Origin: Propionibacteriales bacterium
Lineage (GTDB): Bacteria; Actinomycetota; Actinomycetes; Propionibacteriales; Nocardioidaceae
Direction: 5' to 3'
Assembly: GCA_026392465.1 (NCBI GenBank)
Contig: JAPLCA010000008.1
Coordinates: forward strand, 124,001 to 188,000
Length of the DNA stretch: 64,000 bases
Of the stretch, positions 36,099 through 44,880 are shown in pieces (positions within the stretch are counted from its first letter, which is position 1; every line of letters starts with the position of its first letter). The translations under genes were made by a program, and so were the position numbers. The notes beneath the pieces are model-generated. The model saw only the letters and a list, made by a program, of their open reading frames with translations. It was not told the DNA's origin and did not search any database.

Positions 36099-36730
36099 GC
36101 CTGGACGACGCCACGTTCGACGCGGTCTTCACGTCCGACGACTCGCGGCTCGTCGACGACGCCGGTGTCGAGGAGCACCTCGCGGTGCACCGCTGGGCGG
36201 CGGACGCGGACGACGCCGACCACGCACTGTTCGTCGACCCGTGCTCCGGCCCGACGCTCGACCTCGGCTGCGGGCCCGGGCGCCTGGTGCACGCCCTCCT
36301 GCTGCGCGGGGTCGACGCGCTGGGCGTCGACACGTCGCGCGCGGCCCTGGGGCTCGCGAAGGCTCGTGGCTCGGTCGTGCTGCGCCGCGACGTCTTCGAC
36401 CGGCTCCCGGGCGAGGGACGGTGGCAGCACGCGCTGCTGGCCGACGGCAACATCGGCATCGGCGGGCGTCCGGCGCGGCTGCTCCGGCGGGTGGGCGAGC
36501 TCGTCGCGCCCGGCGGCTCGGTGCTCGTCGAGGTGCGCGAGAGCGGGGGCATCCTGCAGGAGACCCGGCGCCTGCTCGTCGACGGCCGCCTCGGTGCGCC
36601 GTTCGCGTGGGCGGTCGTCGGGCTCGACGCCGTCAGCTACCTGGCCGACCGCGCCCACCTCGTCCACACCCGCACGCTGCAGGCGGACGGTCGCTGGGTG
36701 GCCGAGCTGCACCGACCGGCCAGGGGCTGA
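36095..36730 (+). CDS. Class I SAM-dependent methyltransferase
   Basis: PTLDLGCGPGRLVHALLLRGVDALGVD motif I. Confidence 0.85.
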   Translation: MSLDDATFDAVFTSDDSRLVDDAGVEEHLAVHRWAADADDADHALFVDPCSGPTLDLGCGPGRLVHALLLRGVDALGVDTSRAALGLAKARGSVVLRRDVFDRLPGEGRWQHALLADGNIGIGGRPARLLRRVGELVAPGGSVLVEVRESGGILQETRRLLVDGRLGAPFAWAVVGLDAVSYLADRAHLVHTRTLQADGRWVAELHRPARG

Positions 36731-36735
36731 GGACC

Positions 36736-37896
36736 GTGCGTCTGCCCCGGGTCGAGGACTTCGAAGCCCGCGCGCGGGGACCGCGGCTCACGGCGCGGGT
36801 CGGCACCTGGCTCGGGGTGGCGTTCGGGGTCTGCTTCCTCACCGGGATGTGGAGCCACCTCCAGTACGACCCGCCGGCGTGGGCGCCGATCGGACCCCGG
36901 CCCACGTCGCTCTACCGGTGGACGCAGGGCCTGCACGTGGCCACGGGCATCGCCTGCGTGCCGCTGCTGCTGGTCAAGCTGTGGTCGGTGTTCCCGCGAC
37001 TGTTCGCGCGTCCCCCGGCCGGCCTCCGCCGCCTCGCCCTGCACGCGCTCGAGCGCTGGTCCATCGCCGTCCTCGTGGCCTCGGCGCTGTTCCAGCTGGT
37101 GACCGGGCTGCTCAACGTCGTGCAGTGGTACCCGTGGTCGTTCTCGTTCCGGCCGGCGCACGAGGCCGTGGCCTGGGTCGCGATCGGCAGCATCCTGGTG
37201 CACGTGGCGGTCAAGCTGCCGGTGGTCCGCCAGACCTTCGCCCCCGAGGACACCGAGGACGGCGATGGCGACGGCGACGGCACCGGCGCCGAGCGTGCCG
37301 GTGCTCCGGGGCGGCGCGCGGTGCTGGCGACCGCGCTCGGTGCCTCGGCCGTGGCGACCGTGCTCACCGTCGGGCAGAGCGTGCCGTGGCTGCGACGCGT
37401 GTCGGTGCTTGCCGTACGCGACGGGACGGGACCGCAGGGGCTCCCGATCAACCGCACCGCCCGCGCCGCTGGTGCCGTCGACGCCGCCACCGACGCCGAC
37501 TTCCGGCTCGAGGTCGTGCACGGCGACCGCCGCGTCACGCTGAGCCGGGCGGAGCTCGCGGCCCTCCCGCAGCGCACGCACCGGCTGCCCATCGCCTGCG
37601 TCGAGGGGTGGAGCCGCAGCGCGACGTGGACCGGCGTGGCCGTGCGCGACCTGCTCGAGCTGGTCGGGGCGCCCGCGGCGTCCACGGTGCGCGTCACGTC
37701 GATGCAGACCCGGGGCGCCTTCGCGCGCAGCGAGCTGCCCGCCGTGTTCGTCGAGGACCACCGCACGCTGCTCGCGCTCGAGCTCGAGGGCGAGCCGCTC
37801 GACCTCGACCACGGCTTCCCGTGCCGCATCATCGCGCCCAACCGGCCCGGCGTGCTGCAGACCAAGTGGGTGCGGACGCTGGAGGTCCGCGCATGA
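36736..37896 (+). CDS. Membrane-anchored molybdopterin-dependent oxidoreductase fused to cytochrome b-like domain
   Basis: N-terminal 4-TM region with conserved histidines then LPIACVEGWSRSATWTGVAVRDLLELVGAP (sulfite-oxidase/YedY-like Moco domain). Confidence 0.8.
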   Translation: MRLPRVEDFEARARGPRLTARVGTWLGVAFGVCFLTGMWSHLQYDPPAWAPIGPRPTSLYRWTQGLHVATGIACVPLLLVKLWSVFPRLFARPPAGLRRLALHALERWSIAVLVASALFQLVTGLLNVVQWYPWSFSFRPAHEAVAWVAIGSILVHVAVKLPVVRQTFAPEDTEDGDGDGDGTGAERAGAPGRRAVLATALGASAVATVLTVGQSVPWLRRVSVLAVRDGTGPQGLPINRTARAAGAVDAATDADFRLEVVHGDRRVTLSRAELAALPQRTHRLPIACVEGWSRSATWTGVAVRDLLELVGAPAASTVRVTSMQTRGAFARSELPAVFVEDHRTLLALELEGEPLDLDHGFPCRIIAPNRPGVLQTKWVRTLEVRA

Positions 37897-38315
37897 GGAC
37901 GGCTCGTCTGCTCCTCGCGCTCCCCGGGGTGGCCGCCATCGTCTGGGGCGTCCTCCTGCTGCTCGACCGGCCCGACGGCCTGGTGTCCGTGCTCGTCTGG
38001 GCCGGGGGCGCGGTGCTCGTGCACGACCTCGTCGTGGCACCGCTCACCGTCGTCGTCGGCCTGGGGCTCGGTCGGCTCCTGCCACCGGCCACGCGCGCCC
38101 CGACCCTCCTGCTGCTCGCCGGCTGGGCCCTCGTGACGGTGGCGGTCTCCGCCGTGCTGTCGGGCCAGGGTGGCAAGCCCGACAACCCGACGCTGCTCAC
38201 CGGCCACTACGGACTCGCCTGGGGCGTCCTGTCGCTCCTCGTGGCCGTCGCCCTCGCCGTGCTCGTCGTCACCGGCGTCCGGCGGGAGCGTCGCCGTACG
38301 TCCGCGCCCTCCTGA
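37893..38315 (+). CDS. Small polytopic membrane protein
   Basis: ATGA overlap with oxidoreductase; four hydrophobic segments. Confidence 0.7.
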   Translation: MRTARLLLALPGVAAIVWGVLLLLDRPDGLVSVLVWAGGAVLVHDLVVAPLTVVVGLGLGRLLPPATRAPTLLLLAGWALVTVAVSAVLSGQGGKPDNPTLLTGHYGLAWGVLSLLVAVALAVLVVTGVRRERRRTSAPS

Positions 38316-38332
38316 TGGGTTAGGTTGCTGCC

Positions 38333-38908
38333 GTGCTGCTGAGCGACCGCGACATCCTGGCCGAGATCGACGCCGGACGGGTGAGCCTGGACCCCTTCGA
38401 GCGCTCCATGATCCAGCCGTCGAGCATCGACGTGCGACTCGACAAGTTCTTCCGCGTCTTCGACAACCACAAGTACCCGCACATCGACCCGGCCGCCGAC
38501 CAGTCCGACCTCACGCGCCCCGTGGAGGTGGCCGGCGACGAGACCTTCGTGCTGCACCCCGGCGAGTTCGTCCTGGGCTCCACCTTCGAGCTCGTCACCC
38601 TGCCCGACGACGTGGCGGCGCGCCTGGAGGGCAAGTCCTCCCTCGGCCGCCTCGGGCTGCTGACGCACTCCACCGCGGGCTTCATCGACCCGGGCTTCTC
38701 CGGCCACGTGACCCTCGAGCTGGCCAACGTCGCGACCCTGCCGATCAAGCTCTACCCGGGCATGAAGATCGGCCAGCTCTGCTTCTTCCGGCTGACGTCC
38801 GCCGCGGAGCACCCGTACGGGTCCGCCGCGTACGGCTCCCGGTACCAGGGCCAGCGCGGCCCGACGGCGTCGCGGTCGCACGCCAACTTCCACCAGACGA
38901 GCATCTAG
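38333..38908 (+). CDS. dcd: dCTP deaminase
   Basis: [59 protein letters not shown]. Confidence 0.95.
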   Translation: MLLSDRDILAEIDAGRVSLDPFERSMIQPSSIDVRLDKFFRVFDNHKYPHIDPAADQSDLTRPVEVAGDETFVLHPGEFVLGSTFELVTLPDDVAARLEGKSSLGRLGLLTHSTAGFIDPGFSGHVTLELANVATLPIKLYPGMKIGQLCFFRLTSAAEHPYGSAAYGSRYQGQRGPTASRSHANFHQTSI

Positions 38909-38927
38909 ACCCGAAGCACGAGCCAGC

Positions 38928-39836
38928 ATGTCGCTACCCCTGACCATCAGTCCCGAGGTCTCCGACGCCCTCGCCGCCGGCCGGCCGGTCGTGGCGCTGG
39001 AGTCGACGATCATCTCCCACGGCCTGCCGCGCCCGGACAACCTCCACGCCGCGCACCGCTTCGAGCAGCAGCTGCGCGACGCGGGTGTCGTGCCGGCGAC
39101 CATCGCCGTGCTCGACGGCCAGCTCAAGGCCGGTCTCACCGGCCCCGAGCTCGAGCGGATCGCGTCGGAGGACGTGCCCAAGCTGAGCATGCGCGACCTC
39201 CCGGTCGTGCTCGCCCGTGGTGGCAGCGGGGCGACGACGGTCGCGGCGACGTCGTTCGTCGCCGACCACGCCGGCGTGCGGGTCTTCGCCACCGGCGGGC
39301 TGGGCGGCGTGCACCGCGGGGCCGGCACGTCGTTCGACGAGTCCAACGACCTGAAGGTGCTCTCGGAGGTGCCGATCACCGTGGTGTCCGCGGGCGTCAA
39401 GTCGGTGCTGGACATCGGCGCGACCCTGGAGCGGCTCGAGACGCTCGGCGTGACCGTGCTCGGCTACGGCACCGACGAGTTCCCGAGCTTCTGGCTGCGC
39501 TCCTCGGGCGAGCCGCTGGACTGGGTGGTGCCCGACGGTCCGGCCGTCGCCGGCGTCATGGAGGCGCGCGAGCAGCTGGAGCTGTGCTCGGCGATCGTCG
39601 TGGCCAACCCGCTGCCGTTCGACCAGCAGCTCGACCCCGACCTGCACGACCGTGCTCTCACCGAGGCGCTGCGGCGGTGCGAGGAGAAGGGCATCGAGGG
39701 CAAGGAGGTGACGCCGTTCCTGCTCTCGACCATCGTCGAGCTCACGGAGGGCGACAGCCTCGCCGTCAACCTGCGGATCGTCGAGAACAACATCCGGGTG
39801 GCAGCCGAGATCGCCACCGCCTGGGCGGAGCTCTAG
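38928..39836 (+). CDS. psuG: Pseudouridine-5'-phosphate glycosidase
   Basis: VVALESTIISHGLPRPDN, TGGLGGVHRGA, LRIVENNIRVAAEIA. Confidence 0.95.
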   Translation: MSLPLTISPEVSDALAAGRPVVALESTIISHGLPRPDNLHAAHRFEQQLRDAGVVPATIAVLDGQLKAGLTGPELERIASEDVPKLSMRDLPVVLARGGSGATTVAATSFVADHAGVRVFATGGLGGVHRGAGTSFDESNDLKVLSEVPITVVSAGVKSVLDIGATLERLETLGVTVLGYGTDEFPSFWLRSSGEPLDWVVPDGPAVAGVMEAREQLELCSAIVVANPLPFDQQLDPDLHDRALTEALRRCEEKGIEGKEVTPFLLSTIVELTEGDSLAVNLRIVENNIRVAAEIATAWAEL

Positions 39837-39839
39837 CCC

Positions 39840-40736
39840 GTGACGGTGCTCGTCGTCGGCGACGTGGTCGACGACATCAGCGTGCGACCGCTCACCGAGG
39901 TCACGCCCGCCAGCGACACGCCCGCCACCATCCGCATGGCCCCCGGGGGCTCCGCCGCCAACGTCGCGGCGTGGCTCGGCGAGCTCGGCGTGCCGACCCG
40001 CTTCGTTGGGCGGGTCAGCGCCGACGCCGTCGAGCGGCACGCGGCGGCCCTCGCCGCGCACGGCGTGGACGCGCGGCTCGTGGGCGACCCGGACCTGCCG
40101 ACCGCGACGATCCTGCTGCAGCTCGACGACGCCGGCGAGCGGACGATGTTCGTCGACCGTGGCGCGAACGGGCGGCTCGCGCCCGGCGACGTCGCGGACG
40201 ACGCGTGGGACGGCGTCACCTGGTTGCACCTGACGGGGTACTCCTTCTTCGACGAGGGCACCCGCTCGACGGCGCTCGGGCTCGTGGCGCAGGCGCGGGC
40301 GCGTGGCGCCGGCGTGAGCGTCGACCCCAGCACCGTCTCCTTCCTGCGGGCGTGCGGCGGGCCGACCTTCCTCGACTGGGTCGACGGGGCCGACCTCGCG
40401 TTCCCGAACCTCGACGAGGCGCGGGTGCTCGTCGACGCACGAGGACCGCAGATCGACCTCGACCACCTGGCCACCCGCTTCGGCGGCGTCGTGGTGACGC
40501 TCGGGTCCATGGGCGCGGCCTTCCTCGGCGACGTCGACGGTGTCGAGCACCGGGAGCAGGTCACGGCCCCACGGACCGCCGTCGTCGACACGACCGGCGC
40601 GGGCGACGCCTTCGCAGCCGGGTTCCTGGCGTGCTGGCTGCGCCCGGGTCCCCGTGACGTGCGCGGGGCGCTCGAGTCGGGCCGGGCCGTGGCCGAGCGG
40701 TGCATCGCCCTGCGGGGTGCGCGGCCGCCGGCGTAG
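39840..40736 (+). CDS. PfkB-family carbohydrate/pseudouridine kinase
   Basis: APGGSAANVAAWLGELG, VDTTGAGDAFAAGFLACWL; directly after psuG. Confidence 0.85.
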   Translation: MTVLVVGDVVDDISVRPLTEVTPASDTPATIRMAPGGSAANVAAWLGELGVPTRFVGRVSADAVERHAAALAAHGVDARLVGDPDLPTATILLQLDDAGERTMFVDRGANGRLAPGDVADDAWDGVTWLHLTGYSFFDEGTRSTALGLVAQARARGAGVSVDPSTVSFLRACGGPTFLDWVDGADLAFPNLDEARVLVDARGPQIDLDHLATRFGGVVVTLGSMGAAFLGDVDGVEHREQVTAPRTAVVDTTGAGDAFAAGFLACWLRPGPRDVRGALESGRAVAERCIALRGARPPA

Positions 40737-40880
40737 TACCCAGGCGACTGATTCCGTAGCCCGATCGAGTCATTTCGGGTCTCTTCGTGATTATTTATCG
40801 GTGTCCGACTTCGGTTCCCGTCATCCGTGCGGTTGTATCGAGGTGGGGCCGTCCAGGGGTAGGCCCCAGAGGAGGACACC

Positions 40881-41213
40881 GTGTCGATCGTGCCGATGTC
40901 GCGACGTGGCGACCGTGCCACCCGTCGTGAGCGCCGCGCGCGTCCGGCCGGTGTCCTCGACGGCAGCGTCCACGTCGCCGCCGCGGATCACCGGGTCTAC
41001 GTCCTGGCCTACTACCGCTCGCCCGAGGCTGCGCGGGACGCCCGCGGCGGCGTCGTGACCACGTGGGCCGACCACGCGAGCGCGCCCGACCAGGTCACGC
41101 TCACCGCACCGGGCCCCGGCCCCTGGTACGTCAGCGTCCTCGAGCGCCACGAGGGCCCCGACGGCTTCACCTTCGCCGCCGGCGTCGAGGCACTCCCGCT
41201 GCTGCCCGCCTGA
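40881..41213 (+). CDS. Hypothetical protein
   Basis: 110-aa ORF with GTG start and upstream gaggagg-like RBS. Confidence 0.5.
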   Translation: MSIVPMSRRGDRATRRERRARPAGVLDGSVHVAAADHRVYVLAYYRSPEAARDARGGVVTTWADHASAPDQVTLTAPGPGPWYVSVLERHEGPDGFTFAAGVEALPLLPA

Positions 41214-41244
41214 ACCCCGGGCGTCCGGCTGCCATGCTGGGCAC

Positions 41245-41997
41245 GTGAGCGGACCGGTGGGATGGCGGCGTGACCCGCGTCGACGTGCCGCGGTCGCCGT
41301 CGGCGTGCTCGGCGTGCTCCTGGGCGGGCTGATGGGCTGGATCGTCGTGGCACCGGAGAGCACCGGCGTGACCTTCCCCGACGGGAGCGTCGCGTCGGAG
41401 GGGGAGACCCGCACGGTGCCGGGCGGTGGGTCCTACGCGTTCCTGCAGACGCAGGCGGACGGCGAGACCCCGGTCGCGTACGACCCGTGCACGCCCGTGC
41501 GGGTCGTGGTCAACGAGCGGCTCGCGCCCGACGACGCCGACGCGGTGCTCGAGCGGGCCGTCGCCGAGGTGCGCGAGGCGTCGGGGCTCGACGTCACGGT
41601 CGTGGGCCGCACCGACGACCCTCCGCAGACGCACCTCGACGACCCCGAGGACGGCGACGGCTGGCGTCCGGTGCAGGTCAGCTGGACGGACGCCGACGAG
41701 GTCGAGGAGCTCGAGGGTCGGGTGGCCGGCCTCGGCGGCAGCACCTGGATCGAGCGCGACGGGGTGCGGCGGTACGTGACCGGCGAGGTCATGCTCGACG
41801 CGCCCGACCTCGTCGACGGCGGCAGCGGCGGCGAAGTCGCCACCGGGGTGCTCATGCACGAGCTCGCCCACGTGCTGGGGCTCGACCACGTCGACGACCT
41901 CGGCGAGCTCATGCACCCCAGCAGCCCCCGCTCCTCCTGGGGCCCGGGCGACCGCGCCGGCCTCGCCGCCCTCGGCGACGTCCCCTGCGCCACCTGA
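41245..41997 (+). CDS. Membrane-anchored matrixin-like zinc metalloprotease
   Basis: HELAHVLGLDHVDD zinc motif with Met-turn-like LMHP; N-terminal TM. Confidence 0.8.
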   Translation: MSGPVGWRRDPRRRAAVAVGVLGVLLGGLMGWIVVAPESTGVTFPDGSVASEGETRTVPGGGSYAFLQTQADGETPVAYDPCTPVRVVVNERLAPDDADAVLERAVAEVREASGLDVTVVGRTDDPPQTHLDDPEDGDGWRPVQVSWTDADEVEELEGRVAGLGGSTWIERDGVRRYVTGEVMLDAPDLVDGGSGGEVATGVLMHELAHVLGLDHVDDLGELMHPSSPRSSWGPGDRAGLAALGDVPCAT

Positions 41998-42410
41998 CCC
42001 CGCCCCTCTTCGCAGCGGGGGACGATCCTCCTTCACCACTTCATGCTGAGCTTCCTTCACCACCTCCTCTTCCTCGCCTTCGACGAGGTAGCAGAACGAC
42101 ACCCCGTACCCCGATCTCGATCGGACCCCAGCTGACGGCGACGACGTCGACGAGGCACTGCCGGCGGCTCTGGAGATCATCGATCGAGCCAGCAAGCTCA
42201 TGGCGGTCATGCCGCCCTACCCACCAGAACCCCGGGCACCCCGTGCGCCCTCGGAGTGGCGCAGCTGTACGCCGGCAGGCTGCGTGATGGGAGAGGAAAC
42301 CGTCCAAGAGCCCCGAACGCTGCGATTCGTGGTCAGAAGCACGCGCGTAGCCCTACTCTCGTCACAGGATGCGCTTGAGTTCCCAGGCGCGCAGCTCGAA
42401 GGGCGGACCG

Positions 42411-43655
42411 ATGACTCGACGCAAGAGGTGGGTTTCAGCAGCGCTGGCCGCAGCGACCGTGGCAGCCGTGGGCGGCATCGCCTGGTCCGCCGGCGCCACC
42501 CCGTTCCGCAGCGCTCCCGACGGGCCCGACAAGCCCGCCCTCGAGCAGACCCCGAAGTTCGAGGCCAGTGACGGGCCCACGGCCTCCAAGGCTCAGCAGG
42601 AGCTCGCGGAGCGGATCACCTCCCTGAGCGTTCCCCCGAACGGCCAGAAGACAGACCCGCTCGGTCTCCCCGTGACTCTGCGGCTGGGCATCATCGGATT
42701 CACCGGCACGGCCGCCGAGGGCTACACGATGATCACCGGCGCCGGCGCAGACACCGACGCGCTACGCCAGAAGGTCCTGACCGGGCTCCCCGCCGAGGCC
42801 GCCAAGAACCTGTCCACCAAGCAGTCCGACGTGCCCACCTCGGCCCTCACAGCGGCGTGGACCCAGGTCGCCAAGGCCGAGTGGAGAACCACTCCCTCGA
42901 GCTGGTCCATGGACCTCGACCCAGCCACCGCCACGATCCTCGTCACCGTCTCCCAGCTCACCGACACCGAGACCGCCGCACTGCGCAAGGCCGGCAACGG
43001 CCTGGTGACCATCAAGACCAACCCGACCATCTCCCGCGCCTCCCGCACCTACGACCTCGAACCGCACTGGGGCGGAGCCCGCATCACCCGCGCGAACGCG
43101 GCATGCAGTGCCGGGTGGACGGCCAGGGGAAAGTCGACCGGCACGCTGTACTCCGTCACGGCCGGCCATTGCGGTTCGAACGGCACCCACTGGTCTTCCA
43201 CCGTCTTCTACGGCGAGCTCACCGGCAAGGAGGACTACCCCGACTACGACCAAGCCCGCCTCAAGGACTCGACGTACACCAGCCGGCTCTACACCGACGG
43301 CCAGGACAACTTCGAGACCCGCAAAGCCACCAGCGCGAAGGACGGCTACATCGGCGACCGAATCTGCCAGTCCGGCGCCACGTCGAGCTCGATCTGCGGC
43401 ATCCGGACTGTAGCGTTCGACTCGCGCTTCTGCGACGAAGCCGGCTGCACCACCTACCTGGGCCGCGGCATCAAGGACAACGCACTCGCTGCGCAAGGCG
43501 GCGACAGCGGCGGGCCGGTCTACTACCGCAACACCGAACTCCCTCGAGCAGACATCCGAGGACTCGTCGTCGCCGGCGGATACGAAGACCTCTGGTGGGA
43601 GCGCTACGCCTCCATCTCCAACCACCTCAACGTCAATGCCGTCGTCGCCGACTAA
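42411..43655 (+). CDS. Secreted chymotrypsin-fold serine protease (S1, streptogrisin/alpha-lytic-like)
   Basis: Signal peptide; SVTAGHCGS, QGGDSGGPVYY catalytic motifs; long N-terminal propeptide. Confidence 0.85.
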   Translation: MTRRKRWVSAALAAATVAAVGGIAWSAGATPFRSAPDGPDKPALEQTPKFEASDGPTASKAQQELAERITSLSVPPNGQKTDPLGLPVTLRLGIIGFTGTAAEGYTMITGAGADTDALRQKVLTGLPAEAAKNLSTKQSDVPTSALTAAWTQVAKAEWRTTPSSWSMDLDPATATILVTVSQLTDTETAALRKAGNGLVTIKTNPTISRASRTYDLEPHWGGARITRANAACSAGWTARGKSTGTLYSVTAGHCGSNGTHWSSTVFYGELTGKEDYPDYDQARLKDSTYTSRLYTDGQDNFETRKATSAKDGYIGDRICQSGATSSSICGIRTVAFDSRFCDEAGCTTYLGRGIKDNALAAQGGDSGGPVYYRNTELPRADIRGLVVAGGYEDLWWERYASISNHLNVNAVVAD

Positions 43656-43665
43656 CCCACCACCC

Positions 43666-43860
43666 GTGAAGACCTTCGACGACCACTTCGGCGTGTTCGC
43701 CACGGCTGCGCTCACCGCCACCGCCGTCGGCTACGTCGGCGACGACCAGACCGCCGACGGCGCCTACATCGTCGCGGACGCCGTCGCCCTCTACGTCGTT
43801 TGGGCCAGCTTCATCCGCCCCCGGCTCACACGACCAACCCCAGACGCCACCACAAACTGA
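43666..43860 (+). CDS. Small membrane protein
   Basis: VKTFDDHFGVFATAALTATAVGYVGDDQTADGAYIVADAVALYVVWASFI; follows protease by 10 bp. Confidence 0.5.
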   Translation: MKTFDDHFGVFATAALTATAVGYVGDDQTADGAYIVADAVALYVVWASFIRPRLTRPTPDATTN

Positions 43861-43863
43861 CCC

Positions 43864-43962
43864 ATGAATGTCGGGTATCTCGCGATCCTCGCGCCGTTCA
43901 TCCTGGGACTGCTCGTGCACGCCAGGACCCCGGGACGGCGACCCCGTCGCCCCTCATCGTGA
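43864..43962 (+). CDS. 32-aa small membrane peptide ORF
   Basis: MNVGYLAILAPFILGLLVHARTPGRRPRRPSS; adjacent to previous ORF. Confidence 0.3.
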   Translation: MNVGYLAILAPFILGLLVHARTPGRRPRRPSS

Positions 43963-44075
43963 GGGCCCAGAGGGCGAGCCTGCTGCCGGGTCGGATGTGG
44001 CTGCTGGGGAAGCTCGCGGTGGTCGGACCGGCGTTTCTGGCCCGCGAACGTCACGCTCAGGGGGAGCATCGAGCC

Positions 44076-44819
44076 ATGACGAGTCCGACCCAGATCGCCG
44101 ACGGCGTGCACGTCGCCACCGGGACCGACGTCAACTGGCTGATCCTGCAGGACGGTGACGCGCTGACGGTCATCGACACCGGATACCCCGGCGACGCCGA
44201 CCGGCTCGACGCGTCGGTGCGGGCGCTCGGCCGCGAGCCCGGCGACGTCGCCGCCGTGCTCGTGACCCACGCCCACGTCGACCACGTGGGCAGCATCGAG
44301 CGCTGGTGGCAGGACCACGGCGTGCCCGTGCTGGTGCACGAGGACGAGCTGGCGAACGTGCGCGGGGAGCGGCACGAGTCGGCCACCCCGCTCGACGTCG
44401 CCCGCCGGGCCTGGCGACCCCGCACGGCGCTGTGGGCCGCGCGCATCACGCGGGCCGGCGGCACGGCGCACGTGACCGCCCCGCACGCGCGGACGTGGAC
44501 GGGCGAAGGTCCGCTCGACCTGCCCGGCCGACCCGTCCCCGTCCACACCCCGGGCCACACCAGCGGGCACACGGCGTTCCTGCTGCCCGACGCGGGCGTG
44601 CTCGTGACGGGCGACGCGATCGTGACCGCCCACGCCACCACGTCGCGTCGTGGTCCGCAGCAGCTGCCCGGCTTCTTCGCCACCGACCCGACGCTCGCCG
44701 CCCGCTCCCTCGAGCGGTTCCGCGACCTCGACGCCGACACGATCGCCCCCGGGCACGGACCGGTCTGGCAGGGCCGCCCCACCGACGCCGTCGACCTCGC
44801 CCTCGCGCCTCAGCGGTAG
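44076..44819 (+). CDS. Metallo-beta-lactamase-fold hydrolase
   Basis: VTHAHVDHVG, HTPGHTSGHTAF, GDAI. Confidence 0.9.
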   Translation: MTSPTQIADGVHVATGTDVNWLILQDGDALTVIDTGYPGDADRLDASVRALGREPGDVAAVLVTHAHVDHVGSIERWWQDHGVPVLVHEDELANVRGERHESATPLDVARRAWRPRTALWAARITRAGGTAHVTAPHARTWTGEGPLDLPGRPVPVHTPGHTSGHTAFLLPDAGVLVTGDAIVTAHATTSRRGPQQLPGFFATDPTLAARSLERFRDLDADTIAPGHGPVWQGRPTDAVDLALAPQR

Positions 44820-44830
44820 CCGAGACGACG

Positions 44831-44861
44831 AGAGGGCGCCCGCAGCGTGCGGGCGCCCTCT
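44831..44861. terminator. Hairpin terminator between convergent genes
   Basis: agagggcgcccgca-gcg-tgcgggcgccctct. Confidence 0.8.
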
Positions 44862-44880
44862 CGGCCAGGTGACTCCGCCG

